Both the position numbers and the translations under genes were made by a program. Positions 43,315 to 54,100 of a stretch of 64,000 nt of DNA are shown piece after piece; the first letter of the stretch is position 1, and each line of letters opens with the position of its first letter. This DNA is from Calliopum simillimum (Eukaryota; Arthropoda; Insecta; Diptera; Lauxaniidae), in NCBI GenBank assembly GCA_951812925.1, contig OX638372.1, positions 52,574,028 through 52,638,027 of the forward strand, given 5' to 3'. The notes beneath the pieces were generated by a model, which worked only from the letters and a program-made list of their open reading frames with translations, had not been told where the DNA came from and searched no databases.

Positions 43315-43667
43315 GGAGTGAGATCATGCGCCTTTTGGAACTTGAGGGCCTTTAGTCCGAGCTTGTTTGACAATATGTGTTGCATTCGTTCACGCGATAT
43401 TTTCAGCTCGGCAGCCATTTGTCTGGCACTGCGTCTCGGATTTCGCTCAATTCTGGCCTTCACCTTTCGAACCATTTCTTTTGATGTTGCACTTATTTTC
43501 CGACCACCACCATGTCGTTTGGCAACGCTGCCGGTACTATTGTAACGTGTTATGGTCCGATAAACAAACATTTTATTCACTTTTAAATGGTTCAGCTCAC
43601 GAACAATTGCTGGTTGCGATTTTCCAGCCAAATAAAGACCAATCACACTATTACGTTTGAATTCCAT
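43008..43667 (-). CDS. Chimeric ORF: Tc1/mariner transposase DNA-binding domain fused to PAK1IP1 acidic tail
   Basis: A 219-codon open frame. Residues 1 to about 118 (MEFKRNSVIGLYLAGKS onward) are a transposase N-terminus: a first helix-turn-helix, a GGGRKI basic motif, then a second helix-turn-helix with RNPRRSARQMAAELKIS and LKALKFQKAHDLTPE. From residue 119 the sequence is the acidic region of PAK1IP1 (DEIEDDNNESDEEN onward, then PLPKTLKRKQQEKK). A homopolymer indel changes the last residues to end KKLC. It lacks any catalytic domain. The start Met fits transposase N-termini. Two hAT-type elements are inserted upstream, so a native transposon promoter is disrupted. Whether it is expressed is unknown. 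Confidence 0.75.
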   Translation of the reverse strand: MEFKRNSVIGLYLAGKSQPAIVRELNHLKVNKMFVYRTITRYNSTGSVAKRHGGGRKISATSKEMVRKVKARIERNPRRSARQMAAELKISRERMQHILSNKLGLKALKFQKAHDLTPEDEIEDDNNESDEENEADSIAEEESDASSQSDENDDDVEVSDSGDSDTCDENDEPQIPLPKTLKRKQQEKKLVVTQNKLQPKSSKVEEKKNQGKKVIKKLC

Positions 43668-43770
43668 TTCGAAAATTTGTTATTTTCAATAAATTGACGC
43701 GCAAATCCTTTTGTTTACTTGTTGACAATAGAATGAACTAAATCATGCCAATTTTTAGACAGCTGTCATC

Positions 43771-44294
43771 AGTGTTGCCAGCTTAGGGGATTTTCCCCTA
43801 GATTTAGGGAATTTTAAAACGTCTAGGGGGCAATCTAGGGGATACATTATTTAGGGGACTTGTTCAGGGGATTTTAAAAAGGTCTAGGGGAACTCTAGGG
43901 GATACTTTTATGTAAATGTTGAGAAAACTTTATTTTAAAATATATAAAATTACATTATGGTACATGTTAACAAAAATATCTATATTTATAAATTATAAAA
44001 TATATTGAAAGAACATTCACTTCATTTTGAAATTTGTAAATTTTTTTTTTTTTCTGTTGCCAAAATATAAATCTTCCATTTTTAGGGGAAATTTTGTCAA
44101 AAGTCCAGAATTTGGGGGAAATTTCGCTGTGAAATATATTAATTTCGTTATGAAATTGGAACTGCTTTTTTGTTTTTTTTTTGGTCGCCAAAATATAACA
44201 TTTTCCATTTAGGGGAAATTTCGTCAGAAAACCAAAATTTAGGGGAAATCTCGTGCAATCTGGGGGAAAATAGGAGAACCTCCTGGCAACACTG
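43771..44294. mobile_element. hAT-type MITE with 8-bp target duplication and AGGGGA repeats
   Basis: Ends CAGTGTTGCCAG and CTGGCAACACTG. The 8 bp on each side are GCTGTCAT (43763-43770) and GCTGTGAT (44295-44302), one mismatch. The 524-bp interior is full of CTAGGGGATTTT-like units and G-runs in otherwise AT-rich DNA. No transposase. Confidence 0.88.
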
Positions 44295-44494
44295 GCTGTG
44301 ATGTTCCATCTGTCAGATAAGTCTATCTGAAGCAGCGTTGCCAGTTGGTTACATTTTATACATTTTGCGTAACTTTTTGGCCTCTCACGTAACTTGTAAG
44401 TAAAATTTGTATTTTGGCCATTTTTCGTAACTTTTTAGGTTTTTCACATTACTCAATTTATATTAACGTTTTTTTCTTAAAATTTCGTTGCACT

Positions 44495-45945
44495 GAAAAA
44501 ACGAAATTTCGATATGGCACTGCACATCCGCGCGATTTAAGGCAAAAAACTTTTTTCTATAGGATTTTGATGGGAGGTATCTCATTTTCTTCAGAAACTT
44601 ACGCTGATGTCAAATTTGAAAGAATTTTTGAAATCTCAACGATAGTTTTTTTTTTTTAAGCCGGGTAAAGTGATTTTTCAGTACAATATTTTTGACCATA
44701 TTTTTTTAAAGACCAAAATTTTAAAAACAGAAGCCTAAGAAAAAAATGTAAACCGCAAACTTTATTCTACAGATTTTTCCCTATCATTTGATATTAAGAA
44801 CATAAAAATGTAACTGCCGTAGAAAAAGTTATAACCTTTTGAAAATGAGAGTGTCTTTTTGGTAGTTTGCACACTAAAATCTATATATGCCAGGTAGGAA
44901 AAAAATTAAATAGAACTGTTGTGAACTAAAAAAAAGGTGTCAAATTACTCCTGAGCACTTACTAAATAAGACAAAAAAGTTTTGAAAAAAAATTTATCGA
45001 CTGTTTGAAAAAGGTCGAAAAACGGTACGGTAACTATACGTGATAAAGCAGTTCCGGGACCAGATTCAAATTCACCACTAATAAAAACATCGAAAATGAC
45101 TATTTTTGTTTTGTTTTGTTGTGCTTTTTGACAAATTTACCGTTTTTCGACCTTTTTCAAACAGTAGTCGATGAACTTTTTTTCAAAACTCTTTTGTCTT
45201 ATTTAGTAAGTGCTCAGGAGTAATTTGACACCTTTTTTTTAGTTCACAACAGTTCGATTTAAATTTTTTCCTACCTGGCATATATAGATTTTAGTGTGCA
45301 AACTACCAAAAAAACACTCTCATTTTCAAAAGGTTATAACTTTTTCTACGGCAGTTACATTTTAATGTTTTTAATATCAAATGATAGGGAAAAATCTGTA
45401 GAATAAAGTCTGCGATTTACATTTTTTTCTTAGGCTTCTGTTTTCAAAATTTTGGTCTTTAAAAAAATATGGTCAAAAATTTTGTACTGAAAAATCACTT
45501 TACCCGACTTACTGCCATACCTAAATTGGAGAGTCAGGCGTTGCGTTATTTAACGTTACACAAAAGCGCCAAGCGCCATACCGAAATAAAAAGCATTGCG
45601 TTGAAGTCATTTGTTTGTCAAAATCATATTGTTGTTCCTTTTTTTACTTTTCTGCAGCTAACTTCACCTCATAACGCTTTGTCAAAATTGGAAATTCGAA
45701 TAGCTGAGCGTTCAGCGTTGGTAATTTCGGTTTGCGCCATACAAATTGTATGTACATGAGAAATTTTTGACAGTAAAATAACGCTGACGCTCCAATTTAG
45801 GTATGGCAGTTAAAAAAAAACTGTCATTGGGATTTTAAAAATTCTTTCAAATTTGACATCAACGTAAGTTCCTGAAGAAAATGAGATACCTCTCATCAAA
45901 ATCCTATAGAAAACGCATTTCGCGCGGACGTGCACTGTCATAAAC
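44495..45945. repeat. Foldback nested in the hAT element
   Basis: TAGGATTTTGATGGGAGGTATCTCATTTTC (first 20 bases from 44560) recurs inverted near 45880. Inner arms around 44640-45000 and 45125-45500 also match, including GTGCTCAGGAGTAATTTGAC. The arms are over 500 bp each. Confidence 0.8.
45518..45812. mobile_element. Family C MITE (ACTGCCATACCTAAATTGGA ends)
   Basis: ACTGCCATACCTAAATTGGA at the left and the complement near 45789-45810 at the right bound about 295 bp, inserted in the right arm of the foldback. Related copies are at 10.2, 42.7 and 50.25 kb. Confidence 0.75.
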
Positions 45946-46704
45946 TATACAATAACATTAGTAAAACATAATGCATCAGTGATTACAATCACCCTTAACT
46001 TTTGGCCATTTAAACCTTGTACCAGGCACCGAATCGTGTGAGCTTTGTACTAAGTTTTTGCCGGAAATTTAGCTGTGACGTGACTTATAAATCTAGTCGT
46101 TAAATCCTATCCGTTTCCACTGACCGAAAAAGATTTTTTATTGTTCATATATTGATATGTATGAATGTTGGTTTTTCTTTTCTTCTTAATACTTATCTTC
46201 GATTTGCTTTGTTTTTAATTACATTTAATGCCAATTGTCCAAGTAAATGTTCGTCGAAAATAGCAAAAATTTGTAGCCTGGATGAGATTTATACGCAGAT
46301 TTAAAATAAATCACGACAAAAATAGATTTAATTTTTGCCGTAAATCACCTCTTAAAATTTGAGGTAGTATTATTTTGTTGATATTTCTCATGACCAATTA
46401 AATATATTTCAGTAGGCCAAGGTGATAAGCTCAAATGGAAGCTCAGCTATGCATTGAATTTTTTTGGAATTGTTATAGACTTTTTGAAAAGTCACTGCAT
46501 AATAAAATATATCCTGAACAAATTTCGGCGAAATTTTTTGTAATACAAAAGCTATGTATATGCAATTGAAAATCGTTCCATTTATTTAGAAAAAATTAAT
46601 CAAAATGTAACTTTTTATCAAAATATGTATCTTTTTATCAGCAAAAATGTAACTTTCTCAAAAAAGCCCTGGCAACGCTGATCTGAAGTTGGTAACAGTT
46701 CGAA

Positions 46705-46727
46705 TCAGCCACCCTGTGTATATATTT
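46705..46727. other. Probable terminal inverted repeat of the chimera's parent transposon
   Basis: GAATCAGCCACCCTGTG followed by TA is the kind of end seen in Tc1/mariner-group elements. It lies upstream of the chimeric ORF once the two hAT insertions are removed, and D2 begins immediately after it. The opposite end of the transposon is missing. Confidence 0.5.
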
Positions 46728-49700
46728 ATGTATATGAAACAATATGTTGATTATGTATATACATTTAATGTAATTGTTATTTCATTCTTTAGTGCTTTTT
46801 AAAATTCCATACTCTGTATATTTAAGGCCATGTTCTTTAATCAAATAATGGATGAGCAAGTACTCTTTAGTAAAAATATACCCTTTAATCTAAATAACAA
46901 ATAGAATGTTAAAAAGACGCAAATATTGTTATTTTATCGTGAAACAATAAATGCAAAAACAATAAGAATATCTACATGTAGTTATAAGTAATTAATTATT
47001 AACCTCGTAAATATGGGAATATTAAAAAACTAAATAAGTATATATTGCATCCTAAATTTTGTTTATCATAAGAAAAATAAATAAACACACATATATATTT
47101 ATTTTTTATGAAATGCTGTTAACTATTTAAAGTATAAAATTTTATTAATAAAACAAAAAGAAGAAAATAAAGTCCTTTTCAACAGATAACAAAATTTGAA
47201 AGCTGGAATGTTCAATAAATGTTATTATTTAAGTGCTATCACTAAGTGGTCGACATGCTTTTTCTTTCGATGGTTTTTTTAGACTTGTTGAATCATATAT
47301 TTTTTAATTGCAGAAGATATAGATTTCATTGGTGTTAAAAAAGATGTTCTAATCGAATTTTTCCTCTTGAGTAATTGTTTCCAACAAGTTTTATATTTTG
47401 CTTTTGTTCCTTTCTCATTTATTTTCTATCTAATGCTGTAAAATTCCTATAATTTCCTTAAAAAAATTTCGGGACCGCTTGAAACCAGTATCCCTAATTA
47501 TAATCAATTGGTCAATGTGGGATTTTACCAAATCGTGGTTTATGGTTTATTTTCAATGTCTACTTTAATATTATTATAAATATTATTATTTATTAATGGG
47601 CCTTATCGTAAATATGCCTGGAAATTCCCTTCTCGAGAATATACTCCCTCTCGAGAATGATCTCGAGAATAATCTCGAGAATACACTCCTTTTCGAGAGA
47701 TTGCAATTGAGGCGTTGCGTGCAATAACGCCCCAAGTCGAAAAATGGCATTTCGAGATAATTCAATTTAAAGTTTTTAAATGCTGATAAAAAGAACAAAC
47801 CACCATTTAAACCTTGAAAAACAAATTTATTCAATTAAACCTAATAAAATGAGTAAATAATTACCGCTAACACATAATACTAATGCATATTGACAGAATT
47901 ATCGAAGAAGGAAAATTTTAAATTGTAGGGCGTTTTTGCATAAATCCATTTGACTGTCACTGGAGTAACGTTAGCATTTTGCTTGGGAAACCGGCAAAAC
48001 TCTTCCGATTTTAATGATTTTTTTTTTAAAATGAGGGGAATGAAATATACTTTCACCCCAATTATTTATAAATGTGCGGTTTTGTTTATTTCTTTAAAAT
48101 TTTAATTTTATAAAATGCATGCATACATTTGCATCTAAGTTTTGCACTTGGTAAATATTTTTTTTGCAAACGGTTATAGAGATTTTAACGAAATTTGGTA
48201 CAATGTTCTATATTAGTATTGCATTAAGACTTGGATCAATTCTAACCCTGTAGATAATCATAGAAAGGCGTAGCAAATGCTTTAAAATTATAATTTATTT
48301 GGCAATATTTCGCAAACGGTGGTTAAGTTTGGTAAACAAATGCTGATTATAAATAGCGTAAATGGGATGGGATGGCAAGAGTGTCACACCTACTTTTAAA
48401 GAATTGAATATTTTGATTCAATATTACACAAAAGCGGCGCAATGAATTTTAATGAATATTGAAATCAAAAAAAAAATTTCGAATTCTTGTCTTTTTTTTA
48501 CTCTTTCGACGATAACTTTTTTTAGATCAAAGATAGGAAAAGACAACATTTGAAAAAAAATAAGGAGATAAAGTTTCCTTTAAAATGCTTTATTGAAAAT
48601 TTTCTTAAGCTAAAAATTTATCGAAATATGGCCACTCAAACATAGCAATTTTTTACCCGGCCGGAAAAATGGATTTAATTCAAAATCAAGGTGCCTTACG
48701 AAAAAAGTGTGCTAGGCAGAAAATGTTTAGAATCGTCCAAAAAATATGTGTGAATTTTTTCAGAATTTTTTCGAACACTTTATAATTTTTCAAAATTTGG
48801 CTAAAAAAAAAAAAAATCTAAAAAAAATCACACGTACTCTTTGGACAATTCTAAGCATTTTTGCCATATAAAATTTTTTCATTCAGCACCTTGGTTTTAT
48901 GTAAAAACCGTTTTTCCTACCGCGAATTGATTTATGCAAAAACGCCCCAAGTCGCACTACGCCCTTCTTGCACGCAACCCTTTAAACAGTATATATATAT
49001 TGCTCTACCATATTCTGTGATCGAAATTGGAAGTTGAAATTAAGTACACATATATTTGAGGACCCAAGCTTTTCAAAAAAGCGATGGGCGCAAAAACGCC
49101 CTAAGTCGACTTAGGGCGTTAATGCACGCAACGCCTCAATCGCAATCGTGAATATTTATGAATGGAAATTCTTCCATCAAGGATACTTTTTTTCGAAGGG
49201 TATTTTTTACAGATAAACTAAACTAAAGTAGATATTTACCAAACTATGGACTATTTGTTTAAAGACAGTTCAAAATTAAGCGGTAAGAAAGAACGCCTTA
49301 ATTATTTTCATATAAATTTAGGGGTTGGGATTGAAAATGAGTGAAATCGGTCAACGAATACACCTACCGCCCATACAAAAAATATATCCAAAACGTAATA
49401 TTAAGAGCATTATTTGCGACATGGCAAGCAAAATACACATAATTACTAGACATAGTAAGCACAAGCTCTGAGCGAAAACTTAGCGAATTCGGACAAGAGG
49501 GCGTGGTACCTCCCATATAAGTAAGAGTTTCAAAATGCTATACTTAAAGCGTTTTTTAAGATAATCTAACCAAATTTCACTCAGACACCAAGGACAGTAT
49601 ATAAAAAGTTGAGCAAAAAAAAAAAAAAAGACGAACTCGTGGTCCCTCCCATATAAGCAAAAAGTTGAAAATGCTATACTGAAAGCGTTATTTGAGATAA

Positions 49701-50914
49701 TCCAACCAAATTTCACAATAAATTCAAGCTCTGAGAAAAAGTAGTTGAATTCGGACACGAGGGCGTGGCATATCCCATTCAAGCAAAATTTTTGTACTTT
49801 TGTAGTGCAAGCGTTATTTGAGGAAACTTAGATAGTTAGTGCAATATCTGAGCAAAAACTAAGTGAACTCGGACAAAAGGGCGTGGTACCTCCAATATAA
49901 GGAAAAGTTTAAAAATGTTACACAAAATCCTACAGTGTATGGTATTTAATTTTTGGCCAGGACAAAGGTTACACCCTTGATAGCTTTTTTTTGACATTAT
50001 TTCCTATAGCCTCAAAATTTAATCAAAATCGAATCAGCCTTATCATTTAATTCGATTTTGATTTGAAAAATTTTTGATTCCGATTCTGGAAATCGATATA
50101 TAGGTACATATGATAGCAAAATCTCGATTCGATTTAGTTCTAATCGAAATTGAATTAGATATAAGGGTGATTATTCTTGATATTGGGACAATATAAGTAT
50201 ATGCTTTTCCTTGTAATAGCTGAACTTAAATTGGAGCGATATTCGACCTTCAATGTTATTTAACCGTCTCCGTTTCAGTATGCTCGATATAAATTGTATG
50301 GACATGAAAAAGACAGAGATGGTTTAATAACGCTGCCGACAGAACAACGCTCCAATTTATGTATGGCAGTAAGAACAATTTCTAAATTTTTAACGGGTGA
50401 GAATTGCGCAATGGGTCCTAATTTAGTTAACGTTAAATAAATACATATGCATGTACAATTATGCCATACCCTCTGAACAACAATTATAAGAATTTAAGGC
50501 GTTTTTAGTTTTTTGTAATATTTTTTTTTTTTAAAAGAAAGTTTTTTAGTTAAAATTTAACAATATAAGTTCAACACAACTTTTTAATTACTTTTTTGCC
50601 TTGATTTTTTTTTCTTCAACTTTGCTTGATTTTGGTTGCAATTTATTTTGCGATATTTTGCCTTTTGTTAATTTTAGCTGTTTGTGAGTTACTACCAACT
50701 TCTTTTCTTGCTGCTTTCTTTTAAGTGTTTTTGGCAAAGGAATTTGTGGCTCATCATTTTCATCACTTGTATCGGAGTCACCGCTATCGCTCACTTCAAC
50801 ATCGTCGTCATTTTCGGCTGATTGCGAGCTACTGGCATCGCTTTCCTCTTCCGCAATACTATCAGCTTCATTTTCCTCATCGCTTTCATTGTTATCATCT
50901 TCAATTTCATCCTC
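46728..50914. repeat. Tandem duplication, copy D2 (contiguous with PAK1IP1)
   Basis: Matches D1 at 40590-43314 from GTATATGAAACAATATG through the PAK1IP1 acidic-tail codons, with a 1.43 kb insertion (47710-49136) and a short family C segment that D1 lacks (GATGGTTTAATAACGCTGCC, near 50318). It contains the intact 3' end of PAK1IP1. Confidence 0.9.
47710..49136. mobile_element. 1.43 kb element with AGGCGTTGCGTGCA ends inserted in D2
   Basis: Because D1 preserves the empty site, the edges are exact: AGGCGTTGCGTGCAATAACG at the left and TTAATGCACGCAACGCCT at the right, flanked by CAATTG (47704-47709) and CAATCG (49137-49142), a likely 6-bp target duplication with one change. The right end contains a 26-bp perfect palindrome (49095-49120) around GTCGAC. 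An inverted internal stretch (about 48660-48930) resembles the foldback at 60.06-60.38 kb. No transposase is present. Confidence 0.85.
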
Positions 50915-52594
50915 ATCATCATTCTCGTGTTTGTCCTCATCGTTTTCATATTCAATAGTAACTACTCCCCTTTGTTGCGGTTGAACTTTTTGAGTTTCAA
51001 TCTTAAGTTTAGTTTCATTTGGTGATGGTATAATTGTGGCGCTAGCTACATAGTCGGGTCCAAATTGACCAATATCTAATATACCTATACATGTTGGTCG
51101 ACAACCGATATTTGTGGCAGCAATTTCTTTTAGGTTATTCTTATTTAAATTGACTTTCCACATTTTAATTTCGCCGGAGCTGAAATATGCCAGATATAAG
51201 CATAGAAAATTTGTAAAAAGAATAATAAAGGGCCTATTGCGGTTGGCAACTAAACTCTTGTCTGCCAAACTGTGAATTAAGTTGCCAACTGCAATAAGTA
51301 TCTAAGATTTTGGCATAAATACCTTGATGCAGTTACCAGAATATCATTGTGAATAGACATAGCTTTAACACGTGCGTTGTGAGCCTCAAATATAAACTCC
51401 TAAATATAAAAATGCACAAAATATATATAATTAGTATGTACTAATTCCGAAGTAGCGTTAAAGTTCTTCTTATATTACCTTAGTCTCATCATCTTTGATA
51501 GAAATCAATAAAATTTTACCATCTTCCAAGCCAACCAAGCATCTCTCATCAGAAGTCCAACAAACACAAATGGGCTTTGATGTGGTTTTGTGACTTTTTA
51601 CCACATCTGCAGTTTTAATTGACCAAACTTCGAGCACACGTTGCCCAGTTAATGTAAAGAAATCTCCGGAAGGCGACCATGCAAGGCAATCTGGCATCGG
51701 TCCTAAGGTTGAACTCTTGCTTTTAAGATTTGTTTTGTATGCCACACGTCCTTTTACCAAGTTCCATGTTCGCAGTACTAGGTCTGAGCCTAATGACAAC
51801 GCCAGCTTCCCACTTGGGTGACAGGAGATATGTGTTACGGGTGAACCACTGTGTGCTTTTTTCCAGTTTGCTTCAGTGAACCATGTATTTAAACGTACAG
51901 CTACCATCCGGCCATCATCTCCGACTGATAGTAAATGAGTCTCATCAGGCGTAAATGCGAGAGCATTAATGGTTCCATCATGGGATAAAAGAATCTGTAA
52001 GAAAATTTGTACGTTAAGTAAAAGAACCAATAGTAGTTACAGTTTCCAGAAAGCCAAGGTTTTGATATCGATTCTTGTAAAGACATCTTTTTGGTTTTTG
52101 TAAAACGTGTATGTATGTCATTCTGTGGGATCTAGAGCTACCACGTGTGCGCGCGTGGGCCACACTCGAACAACGACCATACTTTTCGAAAAGGTAGAAA
52201 TGGTTAATACAGAATCGGATTTTTTCGAGAAATGGTTAATAATTGTGTTTAGGGGTTCTACATGTGCATATCTGGGTTTCGGGAAACAAAACTTGCAAAT
52301 TTTGTACAAACCTGCGATTGCTTGCGGCTTTTCATGTCGTAAATAAAAATACGATCATCTGTTGCTCCTGTTGCAATCCAACGTCCTTGCACAGCCAGAC
52401 ATTTAAGTGAACCTGAATGCGATTTGTCAGCAAAGGATTGCGTGAGAACATCCTTGTCGTTCTAATTTCAAAAACAAAAATAAATATGAATTGCACGGCA
52501 AAAAACAGAGTAGATGTGAAACCTTTCTATCCAATTTGTACCCCAGCAAGAATTCCTCGTACGTCCCAATAATTATTTCAATATTTGATGACAT
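50588..52594 (-). CDS. PAK1IP1/MAK11-like WD40 repeat protein
   Basis: Five minus-strand exons, 52594-52523, 52461-52312, 51994-51479, 51399-51323 and 51179-50588, join in frame to 468 residues. The N-terminus IIIGTYEEFLLGYKL and the WD units (SHSGSLKCLAV..ATGATDDRIFIYD, LSHDGTINALAF..LLSVGDDGRMVAV, HSGSPVTHISCHPSGKLALS, CLAWSPSGDFFTLTG, VCWTSDERCLVGLEDG, HNARVKAMSI..TASSSGEIKMW) match the PAK1-interacting protein 1 family. Homologues act in pre-60S ribosome assembly in the nucleolus and restrain PAK kinase. The long acidic then lysine-rich tail (about residues 370-468) is the part duplicated at 43 kb. The gene converges on HDAC6. Confidence 0.92.
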
Positions 52595-53263
52595 TTTAAT
52601 AGCTGATAATTTGAATTTAAATTGAGGAACTACATAAAATTCACGAAAATGTTTAACTCGTGGTTGTTTATTATTTTTTATTTGACAGCTCACTTTGAAA
52701 GTGTTGCCAGCTTTTGTTTGTAGATGCAGGGCTGCTCGCTGCTCTTAAATAGTTTAAATAAACTTTAGTACGACTGGTGGTCATTTTTGTTTTTTCTTTA
52801 AGTTCCACTAGAGATTTATAAATATAGTTCTCGTACTAGACTTATAGACGATATTTATAAGTCCAGTTGTCATAAGCCTCTTAATATTTAGCTAATCAGA
52901 GTAAGTTGTTGTCTTTGTTCAATAATTCTAAAAACTTTGGAAAAAACTTCTTAGCAGGTATATATTTTTGTTTGCCAATAAAAAAAAGGATTTATGAAGG
53001 AAAATCAGCGGTGTTAGAAAACGGTTTAGAATAATCGCAATAAAAAAAAAAAAAAATGTCATTAAGTAACACACTTAAAAATTCTTAAAAAGTTATTTGG
53101 GAGAACACGCCCTGATAAGGTGGAAACACCTGCAATCGGTATTGAATTTGTTCCAAAGGAACAACTATACCAAATATCAATAAATAACACAAACAACAAT
53201 TATGATATATCAATACGTATTAACACACAAACAAAACTGGCAAAAGTCGGCTTCGCAGCAGGG
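52595..53263. other. Intergenic DNA upstream of PAK1IP1
   Basis: Must include the PAK1IP1 promoter. No TATA box or named element can be assigned. AT-rich, with no repeat recognised. Confidence 0.35.
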
Positions 53264-53333
53264 CAAGGCTGGTGTAGTGGTAACGACTGCTGCTACCAAC
53301 CTGGAGATCCTTGGTTCGACTCCCGCCCAGACC
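53264..53333 (+). other. tRNA-like head of the 53.3 kb ribozyme SINE
   Basis: GGTGTAGTGGTAACGAC resembles an A box and D arm, and CTTGGTTCGACTCCCGC contains a good B box and T loop. Spacing of about 35 bp between them is in the tRNA range. The acceptor ends GGCTGG / CCAGACC partly pair. It is the clearest head in the family, but no valid anticodon arm could be assigned. Confidence 0.6.
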
Positions 53334-53417
53334 AAAAACCACAAAAAGTTTTCAAACTTGCAATTTTTCAATTATAATTAATTTAGTAAAATAAATATAA
53401 TTATAATTACAACAAAA

Positions 53418-53464
53418 ATAGTCTGATGAGTCTTTGTGGCGAAAGACGAAACATATGTCACTAT
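53418..53464 (+). ncRNA. Hammerhead ribozyme, type I, canonical core
   Basis: Stem I: AUAGU (53418-53422) with ACUAU (53460-53464), 5 bp. Core CUGAUGA (53423-53429). Stem II: GUCUUU (53430-53435) with AAAGAC (53442-53447), 6 bp, loop GUGGCG. GAA (53448-53450), then A-C..G-U short stem III with loop AUAU, and cleavage-site C17 at 53459 (GUC). All invariant core bases are present. ACAUAUGU is self-complementary, so a dimer could make an 8-bp stem III, as is known for other minimal hammerheads. Confidence 0.93.
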
Positions 53465-53689
53465 AGCCGTGTTTTTAATCCGTTCCTTGATTTGTCATAA
53501 TTATGTGTTAGAAAAATGCATTGATAGATTTATATGTAAATCGATCTTTGCAAATATATGACTAAAAGTTCAATTAAAAAATCAATTTTCTATATAAAAA
53601 AAAAAAAACAAAAAATACGCGTGGAACTCAGAACACGGTAAGGAAGTAAAATTTTTGTTTAAAAAGTTGCTGTGGCATCAATTGAATAT

Positions 53690-54100
53690 CTAGATATTCT
53701 TCGTTTTGACTATAAAGCCTTGGGGAGACCTTCGAGCGCCCCAAGAAATGAATCACTTACAGCTTGTTGAAAGTGTTCGATAGATTTTTTCCCTCTATTA
53801 TACCTAGATATTTTTCGTTTTTAGTATGACGCCATTACCTTCGGGAACCATCGGATGTACCAGGAACTGAATCAATTAAAGCTTGTTGATAGTGGGAAAT
53901 ATACTTATTTGTTTTCTCTCTATCCTGATATTTTTCGTTTTGACTGTGAAGCCTTCGGCTGACCTTTGGAAACCTTCAATTGTCGCTGGAAATGAATCAA
54001 ATAAAGCTTGATGATACTTCGCCATAGATTTTTTTCCTCTTGTTTATCTAAATATTCTTCGGTTTGACTATGAAGCCTTCGGGTGAACTTCAGGTATTCC
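53690..54100. repeat. Tandem repeat of about 120-bp units
   Basis: Four diverged units each containing ATATTTTTCGTTTTGACT, GAAGCCTTCGG, GGAA.TGAATCAA.TAAAGCTTG(T/A)TGATA and TTTTTTCCTCT. Starts are near 53693, 53807, 53929 and 54050. Satellite-like, no coding. Confidence 0.85.

Larger units (their letters stand above)
44333..46680. mobile_element. hAT-type non-autonomous element with perfect 8-bp target duplication
   Basis: Ends CAGCGTTGCCAG and CTGGCAACGCTG, flanked by ATCTGAAG at 44325-44332 and 46681-46688. The 2348-bp interior contains a foldback (44495-45945), itself carrying a family C MITE. Subterminal repeats of AATGTAACTTTTT type are near both ends. No transposase. Confidence 0.9.
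53264..53600 (+). mobile_element. Hammerhead-ribozyme SINE-like element
   Basis: Order on +: tRNA-like head (53264-53333), AT-rich body, hammerhead ribozyme (53418-53464), then a tail with ATTTGTCATAATTATG and GAAAAATGCATTGA, which parallels the tail after the ribozyme at 17.04 kb. The end near 53600 is an A-run. About 340 bp, no coding. Confidence 0.78.

Noticed and set aside
43288..43660. Plus-strand frames opposite the chimeric ORF
   Set aside because: Antisense shadows of the transposase domain on the minus strand.
50725..51025. Histidine/isoleucine-rich frames on +
   Set aside because: They are antisense shadows of the acidic tail of PAK1IP1.
53264..53333. A functional tRNA gene
   Set aside because: A and B boxes are plausible but no complete cloverleaf with an anticodon arm and acceptor stem could be drawn. 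Position next to a hammerhead and a repeated tail argues for a SINE head.
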